Source of the DNA: Candidatus Nitrotoga sp. AM1P
GTDB lineage: Bacteria > Pseudomonadota > Gammaproteobacteria > Burkholderiales > Gallionellaceae
Assembly: GCF_013168275.1 (NCBI RefSeq)
Contig: NZ_AP019547.1
Location: forward strand, 1 to 64,000
Direction of reading: 5' to 3'
DNA: 64,000 bases
Under the pieces are notes generated by a model. The model searched no databases. It saw only the letters and a list, made by a program, of their open reading frames with translations, and was not told where the DNA came from. This document shows, piece by piece, positions 29,952-39,691 of the stretch. Each line of letters opens with the position of its first letter. Position 1 is the stretch's first letter. Both the position numbers and the translations under genes were made by a program.

Positions 29952-30529
29952 AATAGGCTGAAAGAAACTGTACGCCAACGTTTTGTTAAGCTTGAAACGG
30001 AGGTATCACAAAAAGAAAAAATACTAAAAGTGATAACAGCGAGAAACTTCGAGAAACATGTGAAACACACTGTTCACGCGGTTGATAGGCTTAATGAGCT
30101 CGAAGCTTCAGTGTCGGAATTTTTTACAGTGTCGGCCAAAAGTTACCTAAGGAAATACTGATTTATTCCCGCGCATTGGTTGGAGTAATTCGTTAATCTG
30201 AGAAAGCCAATTCTTTGATAAAAACCACAAAACTCACCCCGGTGGCTCTGGTAGAGTGAATTATTCAGCGTTTCCCTAAAACCGTTGTAACTTCCCCTAT
30301 GTGCGCGTTAGCAAATAAGCGTGGCTTTATCACGATAAAAATGTCTCGCAAATAGGATGAGCACATCGGACATGACTCGCGATATCAACGATAATTGGAA
30401 TATAGCGGGTGGGCGATATATAGCGCGCGTTGCGACAAATCAAGCTTTCTATCGCGTAGCGATAAAAAAATTCAGGGGCAATAAACCGTTTGCTGTGGCA
30501 CAGCAGTTCTTGTGGGAGACAGGTAGCGC
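29952..30529. other. Intergenic region with an in-frame open extension of DUF1853
   Basis: From 29952 to TGA 30159-30161 the DUF1853 frame is open again, encoding a charged helical text (LKETVRQRFVKLETEVSQ...LEASVSEFFTVSAKSYLRKY) with no good start codon. This is probably the remnant of a neighbouring gene. From 30162 to 30529 I see no gene. The stretch before hsdR is rich in short GCGATA/TATCGC elements, including TATCGC-GTA-GCGATA near 30451-30465, which may be regulatory. Confidence 0.4.
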
Positions 30530-33328
30530 ATGGCCAAATCCGAGGCAAAAACTCGTTCTGAGCTCATTAACCAGCAACTTGCGCAGTCCGGCTGGAATGT
30601 CAAAGATCCTACGCAGGTCATAGAAGAGTTCGATATTCTGACGGCTTTGCCACAAGGTATTGCGGAGCCCCGCACCCCCTACGAGGGCCACCAATTCAGT
30701 GACTACGTATTGCTGGGCAAAGATCGCAAACCTCTTGCCGTCATTGAGGCCAAAAAATCGAGCAAGGACGCTGCCATCGGCCGCGAGCAGGCAAAACAAT
30801 ATTGTTACAACATTCAGAACCAACTCGGCGGTGAGTTGCCATTCTGCTTTTATACCAACGGACTGGAAACGCATTTCTGGGATATAGGGAGCTACCCTCC
30901 GCGCAAAGTCGCTGGTTTCCCGACGAGAGATGATTTGGAGCGTTTCCAGTACATCCGCCGCAACCGCAAGCCGCTCACCCACGAATTCATCAATACCTCG
31001 ATCGCCGGGCGTGACTACCAGATTCGCGCTATTCGTGCGGTACTGGAAGGCATCGAACAACAGAAACGCGATTTTCTGTTGGTCATGGCCACCGGCACTG
31101 GCAAAACCCGTACCTGTATTGCCATGACGGATGCACTGATGCGCGCAGGCCATGCCGAGAAAATCCTGTTCCTCGTGGATCGTATCGCACTGCGTGAGCA
31201 GGCGCTGGCCGCCTTCAAGGAGCATCTGCCCAACGAACCGCGCTGGCCCAATGTTGGCGAAAAACTGATTGCAAAAGATCGTCGCATCTACGTTGCCACG
31301 TACCCGACGATGCTCAACATCATACGCAATGAGTCCCAGAGCCTCTCGCCACATTTTTTTGATTTCATCGTGGTCGATGAAAGTCATCGCTCCATCTACA
31401 ACACCTATGGTGAAGTGCTCGACTATTTCAAAACCATCACGCTAGGTTTGACGGCAACACCTACTGACATCATCGATCACAACACCTTCCAGCTTTTTCA
31501 TTGCGAAGATGGTCTGCCGACCTTTGCCTACACTTATGAACAGGCCGTGAACAACGTGCCGCCTTACCTCTGCAATTTTCAGGTCATGAAAATTCAGACA
31601 AAGTTCCAGATGGAGGGCATCAGCAAGCGCACTATTTCATTGGACGACCAGAAAAAACTGATCCTGCAAGGCAAAGACGTTGAAGAAATCAACTTCGAAG
31701 GCTCGCAGCTCGAAAAGCAGGTGATCAACAAAGGCACCAATACCTTGATCGTCAGGGAGTTCATGGAGGAATCCATCAAGGATGCCAATGGTGTGTTGCC
31801 CGGCAAGACCATCTTCTTCTGCGCAACCAAGGCGCACGCCCGGCGCATGGAAGAAATTTTCGACAAGCTCTATCCGCAATACAAGGGTGAGTTGGCCAAG
31901 GTGCTCGTATCCGACGATCCGCGCGTTTATGGCAAGGGCGGTTTGCTGGATCAATTCACCAACAACGATATGCCGCGCGTTGCCATCAGCGTGGACATGC
32001 TCGATACCGGTATCGACGTGCGCGAGATTGTTAACCTCGTGTTCGCCAAGCCGGTGTATTCCTATACCAAGTTCTGGCAGATGGTGGGGCGCGGCACACG
32101 CTTGCTGGAAACCAGCAAACCCAAGCCCTGGTGTACCGACAAGGACATGTTCCTGATTCTCGACTGTTGGGACAACTTCGAATACTTCAAGCTGAACCCC
32201 AAAGGCAAAGAGCTCAGGCCCCAATTGCCGCTGCCTGTGCGGCTGGTTGGCCTGCGCCTGGACAAGATCGAGAAGGCCAGCGACAGCGGTCATGCCGATA
32301 TCGCCGCGCGTGAAATCGCCAAGCTCCGCCTGCAAATTGCCACGCTGCCCAAAGAGTCGGTGGTGATCAAAGAAGCTGCCGCTGCACTGGCGCGGCTGGA
32401 AGAAGAAAATTTCTGGATCAGCCTCACGTACGCAAAGCTGGAATTTCTGCGCGCCGAGATCAAGCCGCTGTTCCGCACCGTTTCGGAAGCCGACTTCAAA
32501 GCCATGCGTTTCGAGCGTGACCTGCTGGAATACTCTCTCGCACTGCTCAATGAAGACAACGAACAAGCCGACACTCTCAAGGAAGGTATCGTGGAGCAAA
32601 TCAGCGAGCTGCCACTCTCAGTCAGTTTTGTTAAACAGGAAGAGGCACTAATTCGTGCTGCGCAAACCAAGCACTATTGGGCCAAGGCGGACGAAGACGC
32701 CTTCGACGAGCTCACTGTAAAACTTGGCCCGCTGATGAAGTTTCGCGAGCAAACCACCGGCCAAGACCAAACGCATCTTGATCTAGCTGATGAACTTCAC
32801 AAGAAGGAATGGGTGGAATTTGGCCCGCAGCACGAGGCCGTTAGCGTCAGCCGTTACCGCGAAATGGTCGAGGCGTTGATCGTAGAGTTGACCGAGCACA
32901 ACCCTATCCTGCGCAAGATCAAAAATGGCGAAACAGTGAGTGCTGATGAAGCTGCTGAACTGGCCGCGCTGTTGATTGAGGAGCACCCGCACATCACTGA
33001 AGCCCTGCTGCGCCAGGTCTACAAAAACCGCAAAGCGCATTTCATCCAGTTCATCCGTCACATTCTCGGCATCGAGGTGCTGCAAAGTTTCCCCGACACC
33101 GTCAGTACAGCTTTTGATCAATTCATCCGCGCACACACAACCCTTAACAGCCGCCAGCTGGAGTTCCTCAGCCTGCTGAAAAGCTTCATCGTTGAACGCG
33201 AAAAGGTGGAGAAACGGGACCTCATCAACACGCCCTTTACGGTCATTCACCCGCAGGGCATACGTGGTGTGTTCAGTCCGGCCGAAATCAACGAAATCCT
33301 GCAGCTCACCGAGCAGTTGGCCGCATAA
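30530..33328 (+). CDS. hsdR: Type I restriction enzyme, R subunit
   Basis: 932 residues. The N-terminal PD-(D/E)xK nuclease has FSDYVLLGKDRKPLAVIEAKK (about 56-76). The superfamily 2 translocase follows: Walker A ATGTGKT near 187, DESH near 283, TLGLTATPTD, and the late motif VGRGTRLLE. The helical C-terminal part binds the methylase core. R subunits cleave far from the recognition site after ATP-driven translocation. First gene of the operon, with hsdM following after 31 bases. Long open frames on the opposite strand (30449-31387, 31637-32599) are shadows of this gene. Confidence 0.95.
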   Translation: MAKSEAKTRSELINQQLAQSGWNVKDPTQVIEEFDILTALPQGIAEPRTPYEGHQFSDYVLLGKDRKPLAVIEAKKSSKDAAIGREQAKQYCYNIQNQLGGELPFCFYTNGLETHFWDIGSYPPRKVAGFPTRDDLERFQYIRRNRKPLTHEFINTSIAGRDYQIRAIRAVLEGIEQQKRDFLLVMATGTGKTRTCIAMTDALMRAGHAEKILFLVDRIALREQALAAFKEHLPNEPRWPNVGEKLIAKDRRIYVATYPTMLNIIRNESQSLSPHFFDFIVVDESHRSIYNTYGEVLDYFKTITLGLTATPTDIIDHNTFQLFHCEDGLPTFAYTYEQAVNNVPPYLCNFQVMKIQTKFQMEGISKRTISLDDQKKLILQGKDVEEINFEGSQLEKQVINKGTNTLIVREFMEESIKDANGVLPGKTIFFCATKAHARRMEEIFDKLYPQYKGELAKVLVSDDPRVYGKGGLLDQFTNNDMPRVAISVDMLDTGIDVREIVNLVFAKPVYSYTKFWQMVGRGTRLLETSKPKPWCTDKDMFLILDCWDNFEYFKLNPKGKELRPQLPLPVRLVGLRLDKIEKASDSGHADIAAREIAKLRLQIATLPKESVVIKEAAAALARLEEENFWISLTYAKLEFLRAEIKPLFRTVSEADFKAMRFERDLLEYSLALLNEDNEQADTLKEGIVEQISELPLSVSFVKQEEALIRAAQTKHYWAKADEDAFDELTVKLGPLMKFREQTTGQDQTHLDLADELHKKEWVEFGPQHEAVSVSRYREMVEALIVELTEHNPILRKIKNGETVSADEAAELAALLIEEHPHITEALLRQVYKNRKAHFIQFIRHILGIEVLQSFPDTVSTAFDQFIRAHTTLNSRQLEFLSLLKSFIVEREKVEKRDLINTPFTVIHPQGIRGVFSPAEINEILQLTEQLAA

Positions 33329-33359
33329 CGCCGCACCATAAAACCAAGGAATCCAGCCC

Positions 33360-35078
33360 ATGCTGCAAAACAACCCCGAACTCAAAAGCAAAATCGATCA
33401 GCTCTGGAACAAATTCTGGAGCGGTGGCATCAGCAACCCGCTTACCGCCATCGAGCAGATCACCTACCTGCTATTCATGAAGCGGCTGGATGAGCTGGAT
33501 CAGAAAAAACAGGCGGATGCCGAATTCACTGGCGAAAAATACACCTCAAAATTCGAAGGGAAATGGATACCGCCGGAATACCGCGCCAAATCGCGCGAGG
33601 GTGATACCCAAGTTGAAACGGATAAAAAAATCTCCGATGGCAAGATGTTTGAAATAGACAAGCGTACTTTGCGCTGGAGCGAATTCAAGCGCATGCAGGC
33701 AGAAGACATGCTGCAACACGTGCAGGGTAAGGTCTTCCCGTTCCTCAAGGATTTGAACGGCGCCGAGTCCAACTTCACCCACCACATGAAGAACGCCGTG
33801 TTCATCATCCCCAAACCAGCGCTGCTGGTGGAAGCGGTGAAGACCATTGACGAAATCTTCGAGGTGATGGAGAAAGATTCAAAGGAAAAAGGCCAGGCCT
33901 TTCAGGACATCCAGGGCGATGTCTACGAAATGCTGCTGTCCGAGATCGCCACCGCAGGCAAGAATGGTCAGTTCCGCACCCCGCGCCACATCATCAAGTT
34001 AATGGCCGATCTGGTGCAGCCGCAACTCGGCCACAAAATTGCCGACCCGGCCTGCGGCTCTGGTGGCTTTTTGCTCGGTGCCTATCAATACATCGTCACG
34101 CAACTGGCCATTAAGGCTGGCACCAAAAATCTCACGCCCGATGAAGATGGATTCGTTCGCACCTCGGTCGCCGCCGCCCTCACCGAAAAAGCCCAGGCCA
34201 TTCTGTCCAGTTCACTGTGGGGTTACGACATCGACGCCACCATGGTGCGCCTGGGGCTGATGAACCTGATGATGCACGGCATCGACGAACCGCACATCGA
34301 CTACAAGGACACGCTGTCCAAGAGTTTTGTCGAAGAATCTGAATACGACATCGTGATGGCCAATCCGCCCTTTACTGGCAGCATTGACAAGGGTGATATC
34401 AACGAAAACCTGCAACTAGGCACGACCAAGACTGAACTGCTGTTCGTTGAAAACATCTACCGCCTGCTCAAAAAAGGCGGCACCGCCTGCGTCATCGTGC
34501 CGCAGGGCGTGCTGTTTGGTTCCGGCGGCGCCTTCAAAACCCTGCGCCAGTTGCTGGTGGAGCGTTGTGACCTCAAGGCCGTAATCACCCTGCCTAGCGG
34601 CGTGTTCAAACCCTACGCCGGGGTCAGCACCGCCATCCTGCTATTCACCAAGGTCTGGGGGCCGAAAGACAAAGTCACCCAACCCGCCACCGAACACGTC
34701 TGGTTTTTTGAGATGGCGGCCGACGGCTACAGTCTGGATGACAAACGCAGCAAGCAGGAAGGTAATGGTGATCTGCAAGACATCATCGCCCAATTCCATA
34801 ACCGCCACGCCCGCAACCCGGCCGCCCCTGATCAAGAAAGCGACCGCACGGCGAAGTGCTTTATGGTGCCACGCACCGAGATTGAAGCCGAAGGCTTTGA
34901 CCTTTCGCTTTCCCGCTACAAGCAGGATGTGTTCGAGGAAGTGCACTACGACGCTCCGGGCGTAATTCTGGACCGGCTGATTCAGGCCGAAGTGGGTGAT
35001 GTGGACGAGGTGGAGCTCGCCAAGGTACAGAGCGGCATCGTGCGCGAATTGCTGGCGTTGAGGAGGATGATTGGATGA
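33360..35078 (+). CDS. hsdM: Type I DNA methyltransferase, M subunit
   Basis: 572 residues. It has the N-terminal helical HsdM_N domain (IDQLWNKFWSGGISNPLTAIEQITYLLFMKRLDEL), then the N6-adenine methylase: motif I DPACGSGGF (about 229-237) and the catalytic NPPF (about 334-337), with RTPRHIIKLM before it. It modifies adenines at the site chosen by HsdS and forms the core of the restriction complex. The stop overlaps the next start as ATGA (35075-35078). Confidence 0.95.
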   Translation: MLQNNPELKSKIDQLWNKFWSGGISNPLTAIEQITYLLFMKRLDELDQKKQADAEFTGEKYTSKFEGKWIPPEYRAKSREGDTQVETDKKISDGKMFEIDKRTLRWSEFKRMQAEDMLQHVQGKVFPFLKDLNGAESNFTHHMKNAVFIIPKPALLVEAVKTIDEIFEVMEKDSKEKGQAFQDIQGDVYEMLLSEIATAGKNGQFRTPRHIIKLMADLVQPQLGHKIADPACGSGGFLLGAYQYIVTQLAIKAGTKNLTPDEDGFVRTSVAAALTEKAQAILSSSLWGYDIDATMVRLGLMNLMMHGIDEPHIDYKDTLSKSFVEESEYDIVMANPPFTGSIDKGDINENLQLGTTKTELLFVENIYRLLKKGGTACVIVPQGVLFGSGGAFKTLRQLLVERCDLKAVITLPSGVFKPYAGVSTAILLFTKVWGPKDKVTQPATEHVWFFEMAADGYSLDDKRSKQEGNGDLQDIIAQFHNRHARNPAAPDQESDRTAKCFMVPRTEIEAEGFDLSLSRYKQDVFEEVHYDAPGVILDRLIQAEVGDVDEVELAKVQSGIVRELLALRRMIG

Positions 35079-36184
35079 CGAATTCACGTGAAGACGAACG
35101 GCTCACCAGAGGAAGGCAGAAACCGCAGGCATCATTTCCGGTTGCCGGGAGCCGCCTTGATTTACCGGTGGATTATCACGCAACGTTGGCCAACCTTAAA
35201 CAACGCATCAAAAACGAACGGCTGCAGTTAACGCTAACCGCCAACGCCACGATGACTCTGCTTTATTGGGATATAGGCCGGGTCATTCTCGACCGCCAAA
35301 ACCAGCAAGGATGGGGCGCAAAAATCATCGACCATCTTTCCGAAGACTTGAAACTGGCTTTCCCGGAAATGAATGGATTTTCCCCGAGAAACCTTAAATA
35401 CATGCGTAAATTTGCCCAGCAGTGGCCGAAACGCGAAATAGTGCAGCGGGCCGCTGCACAAATTCCATGGCGCAGCAATCAACTGCTGCTGGATAAGCTG
35501 GATCATGAAGAAAAACGCCGCTGGTATGCGGAACAAACCTTACAAAACGGCTGGTCGCGGGATGTTCTGGCCATGCAGATTGAAAACCGGCTCCACGAAC
35601 GGCAAGGCAAGGCCATTCAGAATTTTGACCTGACCCTGCCACCGGACGATTCCGACATGGCCGTGCAAATATTCAAAGACCCCTATCTGTTTGATTTCTT
35701 GGGTACAGCGGATACACGCAAAGAGCGCGAAGTCGAACAAGCACTTATCGATCATGTGCAACAATTTTTGCTCGAACTCGGCAGTGGATTTGCCTTTGTC
35801 GGCCGCCAGACCCTTCTCGAAGTAGGTGATCAGGATTTTCGACTCGACCTGCTTTTTTATCATCTCAAGTTGCGCTGTTATGTGGTTATTGAACTGAAAG
35901 CGGTTCCCTTTGATCCCGCCTTCGCCGGAACCTTGAATCTTTATCTGTCCGCCGTGGATGACCTGCTCCGCCACTCCGATGACAAACCGACCATTGGCTT
36001 GCTGCTGTGTAAAAGCAAAAACGATGTAGTCGTGGAATATGCCCTCGATGGCTACCGCCGCCCTATGGGCGTCGCCCAGTGGGAAACCCAGCTAACCCAA
36101 AGCCTGCCGGACGACATGAAAGGTTCACTGCCAAGCATCGAAGAGATTGAGGCCGAACTGAAAGAAGCGGGAGGTGAAGAATGA
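35075..36184 (+). CDS. YhcG/DUF1016-type PD-(D/E)xK nuclease family protein
   Basis: 369 residues. The N-terminal DUF1016 winged-helix-like domain has LYWDIGRVIL, WGAKIIDHLSEDLKLAFPEMNGFSPRNLKYMRKFAQ and IPWRSNQLLLDKL. The C-terminal nuclease has DFRLDLLFYHLKLRCYVVIELKA, whose D and E-x-K suit a PD-(D/E)xK active site. Such genes are common passengers inside type I restriction operons; their role is not settled and has been suggested to be DNA repair or defence. Coupled by ATGA overlaps to hsdM before it and a 28-codon ORF after it. Confidence 0.88.
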   Translation: MTNSREDERLTRGRQKPQASFPVAGSRLDLPVDYHATLANLKQRIKNERLQLTLTANATMTLLYWDIGRVILDRQNQQGWGAKIIDHLSEDLKLAFPEMNGFSPRNLKYMRKFAQQWPKREIVQRAAAQIPWRSNQLLLDKLDHEEKRRWYAEQTLQNGWSRDVLAMQIENRLHERQGKAIQNFDLTLPPDDSDMAVQIFKDPYLFDFLGTADTRKEREVEQALIDHVQQFLLELGSGFAFVGRQTLLEVGDQDFRLDLLFYHLKLRCYVVIELKAVPFDPAFAGTLNLYLSAVDDLLRHSDDKPTIGLLLCKSKNDVVVEYALDGYRRPMGVAQWETQLTQSLPDDMKGSLPSIEEIEAELKEAGGEE

Positions 36185-36267
36185 GGGGATGGAACCACGG
36201 AATGCACGAAAAAAGTATGGTGATGGTAAAAAATAAAGTTCGTGAACTGTTGGGGATGATGGAATGA
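36181..36267 (+). CDS. 28-codon linker ORF between yhcG and hsdS
   Basis: ATG at 36181 overlaps the yhcG stop as ATGA. The frame runs 28 codons (MRGWNHGMHEKSMVMV...LLGMME) to TGA 36265-36267, which overlaps the hsdS start again as ATGA (36264-36267). It has no family and may serve only to carry ribosomes from yhcG to hsdS. A G-rich GGGGAT lies just before its last codons, so hsdS could also be started directly. Confidence 0.35.
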   Translation: MRGWNHGMHEKSMVMVKNKVRELLGMME

Positions 36268-37451
36268 AGTGGTATCCGTTTGCAGAGGTTGTCAGTGATG
36301 TGACCTCGAAGTTCAGAAAAATTAAGGCATCCGAATACCAGCCAGCGGGTCAATTCAAAATTATTGATCAGGGAAAAGATGCGATTGCTGGTTATACAAG
36401 TGACAAAACACTAATAAATGATGAGCAACTACCAATCATTATTTTTGGTGATCATACTCGGATATTGAAGTATGAAGAAAACCCTATTGCGCTTGGTGCG
36501 GATGGCGCAAAAGCTCTAAAAGTTGATCCGGAAATTGCTAATACTCTGTATGTCTATTACTACCTGAAATCCATCAAACTAAAGGAAGCTGGGTATAGCC
36601 GACATTTCAAATTTCTAAAAGAAACAAAAGTCCCAATCCCAACGAAAGATGGCAGGCCAAGCCTCGACGACCAAATCCGCATTGCCCATCTGCTCGGCAC
36701 AGTGGAAGGGCTGATCGCCCAGCGCAAACAGCGCCTGCAACAGCTCGACGACCTGCTCAAAAGTGTGTTTCTGGGAATGTTTGGTCCCCAGTCAATTGGA
36801 TATCTCAATTGGCCTCTGGTTGAAATCAAAGATCTTGCAGCCAAGCATAAGGGTGCAATGCGCACAGGGCCCTTTGGTTCACACCTTTTGCACAGCGAAT
36901 TTGCGACTAAAGGTGACGTGGCGGTACTAGGTATTGATAACGCTGTACAAAATCGCTTTGCCTGGAGTGAACGCCGGTATATCACACACGAAAAGTACCG
37001 GGAGCTTGAGAGTTACCGAATTTTTCCGGGTGACGTGATAATCACAATCATGGGCACCCTTGGCCGTTCGGCGGTCATTCCCAAGGATATTCCCCTGACT
37101 ATCAATACTAAACATTTGGCCGCAATTACTTTGAATACAGCCGTCGCCAATCCTTTATTTGTTTCTTACTCAATCCACTCAAGCCCATTTATTCTCAATC
37201 AATTTCGAAGCAAGAATCGAGGAGCAATCATGAGTGGCTTGAATCTCGGCCTCATTAAAGAGACAAAACTTAAACGTCCTCCAATTGAATGGCAGAACAA
37301 GTTTGCTGCCATTCACGAAAAAATCGATAGCGTTAAGTCGCGCTACAAACACAGCCTCACCGAGCTGGAAATCCTCTACGGTGCATTGAGTCAGCAGGCA
37401 TTCATGGGCGAGCTGGATTTGTCGCGTGTGGTGTTGCCGGAGTCTATGTAA
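36264..37451 (+). CDS. hsdS: Type I restriction-modification specificity subunit
   Basis: 395 residues with two target-recognition domains. The first is about 1-130, followed by a conserved coiled-coil spacer (LDDQIRIAHLLGTVEGLIAQRKQRLQQLDDLLKSVFLGMFG). The second is about 175-340 (MRTGPFGSHLLHSEFATKGDVAVLG...MSGLNLGLIKETKLKRPP), followed by the second spacer (WQNKFAAIHEKIDSVKSRYKHSLTELEILYGALSQQAF). Each domain reads half of a split DNA site, which cannot be predicted here. It ends TAATG-fused with the next gene. Confidence 0.93.
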   Translation: MKWYPFAEVVSDVTSKFRKIKASEYQPAGQFKIIDQGKDAIAGYTSDKTLINDEQLPIIIFGDHTRILKYEENPIALGADGAKALKVDPEIANTLYVYYYLKSIKLKEAGYSRHFKFLKETKVPIPTKDGRPSLDDQIRIAHLLGTVEGLIAQRKQRLQQLDDLLKSVFLGMFGPQSIGYLNWPLVEIKDLAAKHKGAMRTGPFGSHLLHSEFATKGDVAVLGIDNAVQNRFAWSERRYITHEKYRELESYRIFPGDVIITIMGTLGRSAVIPKDIPLTINTKHLAAITLNTAVANPLFVSYSIHSSPFILNQFRSKNRGAIMSGLNLGLIKETKLKRPPIEWQNKFAAIHEKIDSVKSRYKHSLTELEILYGALSQQAFMGELDLSRVVLPESM

Positions 37452-37559
37452 TGATCAGGAAAATCGAGTCCATTGCTAAGCTGGGCGTGTTCAAGGACTT
37501 CGACTGGGATAGGGACGTGCGCGACAAAAGCGGCAATGTCCAGCTTTTGCAAGGTGGAT

Positions 37560-38654
37560 TCAAGAACCAACCACAACAGTTAATGTTTAGTCGCGGATTT
37601 AGCGAGTTCCATATTGAGCAGGAGCTCGTTGTAAACCGCTACTGGCGTTCGAAATCCGAGCGATTTCCTCGGACGTGTATTTAAACTCCAAGCAATTTCA
37701 TCCAACTGTTCTTGCGTGTAAACCGACAGGTCTGCCCCCTTGGGCAAATACTGGCGCAGCAGTCCGTTCGTATTCTCGTTCAAGCCGCGTTGCCACGGGC
37801 TGTGCGGGTCGCAGAAGTAAACCGCCATACCCGTTCGTTCAGTCAGCTGCACGTGTTTGCTCATCTCGCGCCCTTGATCGTAGGTGAAGGTCTTGCGTAG
37901 CTCAGGTGGAATTGCACTGAGCGCTTCACTGAAACCGTCCAGGGCCGATTGCGCCGTGCCATCAGTCATTTTGGCTAACACCACCATTAATGTGGTGCGT
38001 TCGACCAGCGTGCCGACTGAGGAACGGTTCATCGCGCCTTTGATCATGTCAGCTTCCCAGTGCCCCGGTATCAAACGATCCGCCACTTCCGGCGGACGCA
38101 TATGGATGCTCTGCATTTCTGCTATATGCCCACGACCATCTGGAGCACGGGTCTTGGAACGGCGCTTGTCTCGGCTCCAGCGTAAGCTGGCAATCAATTC
38201 ACGGCGCAGTTCACCACGCGGCATGGCGTAAAGCGTGTGGTAAATCGTTTCGTGGCTTACACGTTGTGAGGGCTGAGCTGGGTGCATACTTTTAAGTGTG
38301 CCTGCAATTTGCTCAGGTGACCATTTCTTCTTGAGATGTTCCTTTACTACTTCAAACAACGGATTCCTTTCCACGAGCTTCAATGGCCTACGGGGCTTGA
38401 TTCGCAGACGGTGCGCCTGTTCGCCAGCCAAGGAGGCAACGTAGCCAGACTCACACCCCAAATCCCGTGCTATCTCGTTTGAGATAGTGCTTGGCGAGCG
38501 TTTCAAGTATCGCCCAATTTCCCTCAGTCCACTTCCTGCTCGTTTCATTAGCATTATCGTCGCGCGCTCTTCAGCATTCAACTGCTTGTAATGTTTTCCT
38601 GATTTCTCCATCCCAACACCTTAACCTCTCCAAGGTGTTGCGGTTGGTTATTGA
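37560..38654 (-). mobile_element. IS30-family insertion sequence
   Basis: Imperfect inverted repeats: TCAAGAACCAACCACAACA at 37560-37578, and TGTTGCGGTTGGTTATTGA at 38636-38654 (two mismatches). They enclose an intact IS30 transposase. The true tips may extend a few bases outward (GG...). It sits inside the RloC-like gene, in the opposite orientation to it. Confidence 0.85.
37580..38611 (-). CDS. IS30-family transposase
   Basis: 343 residues, apparently intact. The N-terminal helix-turn-helix has YKQLNAEERATIMLMKRAGSGLREIGRYLKRSPSTISNEIARD. The DDE integrase core has WEADMIKG (first Asp), FTYDQGREMSKH (second Asp) and SPWQRGLNENTNGLLRQYLPKG (Glu), all at IS30 positions. A good candidate for a still mobile element. 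Confidence 0.92.
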   Translation of the reverse strand: MEKSGKHYKQLNAEERATIMLMKRAGSGLREIGRYLKRSPSTISNEIARDLGCESGYVASLAGEQAHRLRIKPRRPLKLVERNPLFEVVKEHLKKKWSPEQIAGTLKSMHPAQPSQRVSHETIYHTLYAMPRGELRRELIASLRWSRDKRRSKTRAPDGRGHIAEMQSIHMRPPEVADRLIPGHWEADMIKGAMNRSSVGTLVERTTLMVVLAKMTDGTAQSALDGFSEALSAIPPELRKTFTYDQGREMSKHVQLTERTGMAVYFCDPHSPWQRGLNENTNGLLRQYLPKGADLSVYTQEQLDEIAWSLNTRPRKSLGFRTPVAVYNELLLNMELAKSATKH

Positions 38655-39691
38655 GCGCGCCCAAGCTATCAATATCATCTACGGCAGAAACTATTCAGGC
38701 AAAACCACCCTTTCGCGTATCTTGCGCGCCATGGAAACCGGACAACTCTCCGATAAGTTTGAAAATCCATCATTTTGTGTAGCCTTTGCCGATGGGACGC
38801 AAACAACGCAAACCAGTTTGACAAACCACGGCAAAAAATTCGGGTATTTAACGAAGATTTCGTCCGGGATAATCTGCGCTTCATCACCAACCCGGATGAC
38901 AACATTGAATCGTTCGCCATCCTCGGAGAAGACAATAATAAGATTGAGCAAGAAATTGGAGCTTTAGAAAAGGAGTTAGGCGCTCAAGAACAAGGGGAAG
39001 AAACCGGTTTATATGCACAGCGAGCTGAAATAAGAAAGGAATACGTCAAACACAAAGGCGAACATAAACAGACCTTTGATGCGTTGGAAAAGCAACTTTC
39101 TGATAAAGCCACGGACCGAAATATAGGCATAAAGTACAAGCCAGAGCGCTTTGGTGACCAAAACTACAACGTTACAAAGCTGAAAACTGAAATTGAAGAG
39201 GTCTTAAAGCCAAGTTATCAACCCTCTACAGGCGATCAATTGAGTAATTACGAAAAATTGATCGCTGAAAAAATACTGCAACCGGTTTCGCCATTTTGTC
39301 CCTCCAAACTGCAATTCGGTAATCTGGCAAATGAAGCAGAGATTCTTATCACCAAGAAAATTAGTGAGTCTGACAAAATCGAGGAATTGGCGAAAGACGC
39401 GGTCCTGAATCGCTGGGTTAGTGAGGGTCGATCTCATCACAAAGGAAAAAAGAGAGCGTGTGGTTTCTGTGGAAGCGCAATTACTACTGAACGCTGGGAG
39501 AAGCTGGAAAAGCATTTTGACGAAGAATCCAGCAAATTGGAAAAAGACCTTGATGTTTTCCTCAACAAAATCGAGACCGAAAAAAACTCTACATCGTTAG
39601 CGCTGTCAATTTTCGACCGCGCTGGACTGCTCGGGCTGTTGCAAGACCTGTACGCAGCCAACAAGGATAACCAAACCTTCCTGCACGCGCG

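Noticed and set aside
30357-30623. 88-codon plus-strand frame overlapping the start of hsdR
   Set aside because: It overlaps 94 bases of a strong gene in another frame and has no homology I know.
30449-32599. Long open frames of 312 and 320 codons on the minus strand
   Set aside because: They lie wholly opposite hsdR, have no recognisable domain or ribosome site, and arise from its codon bias.
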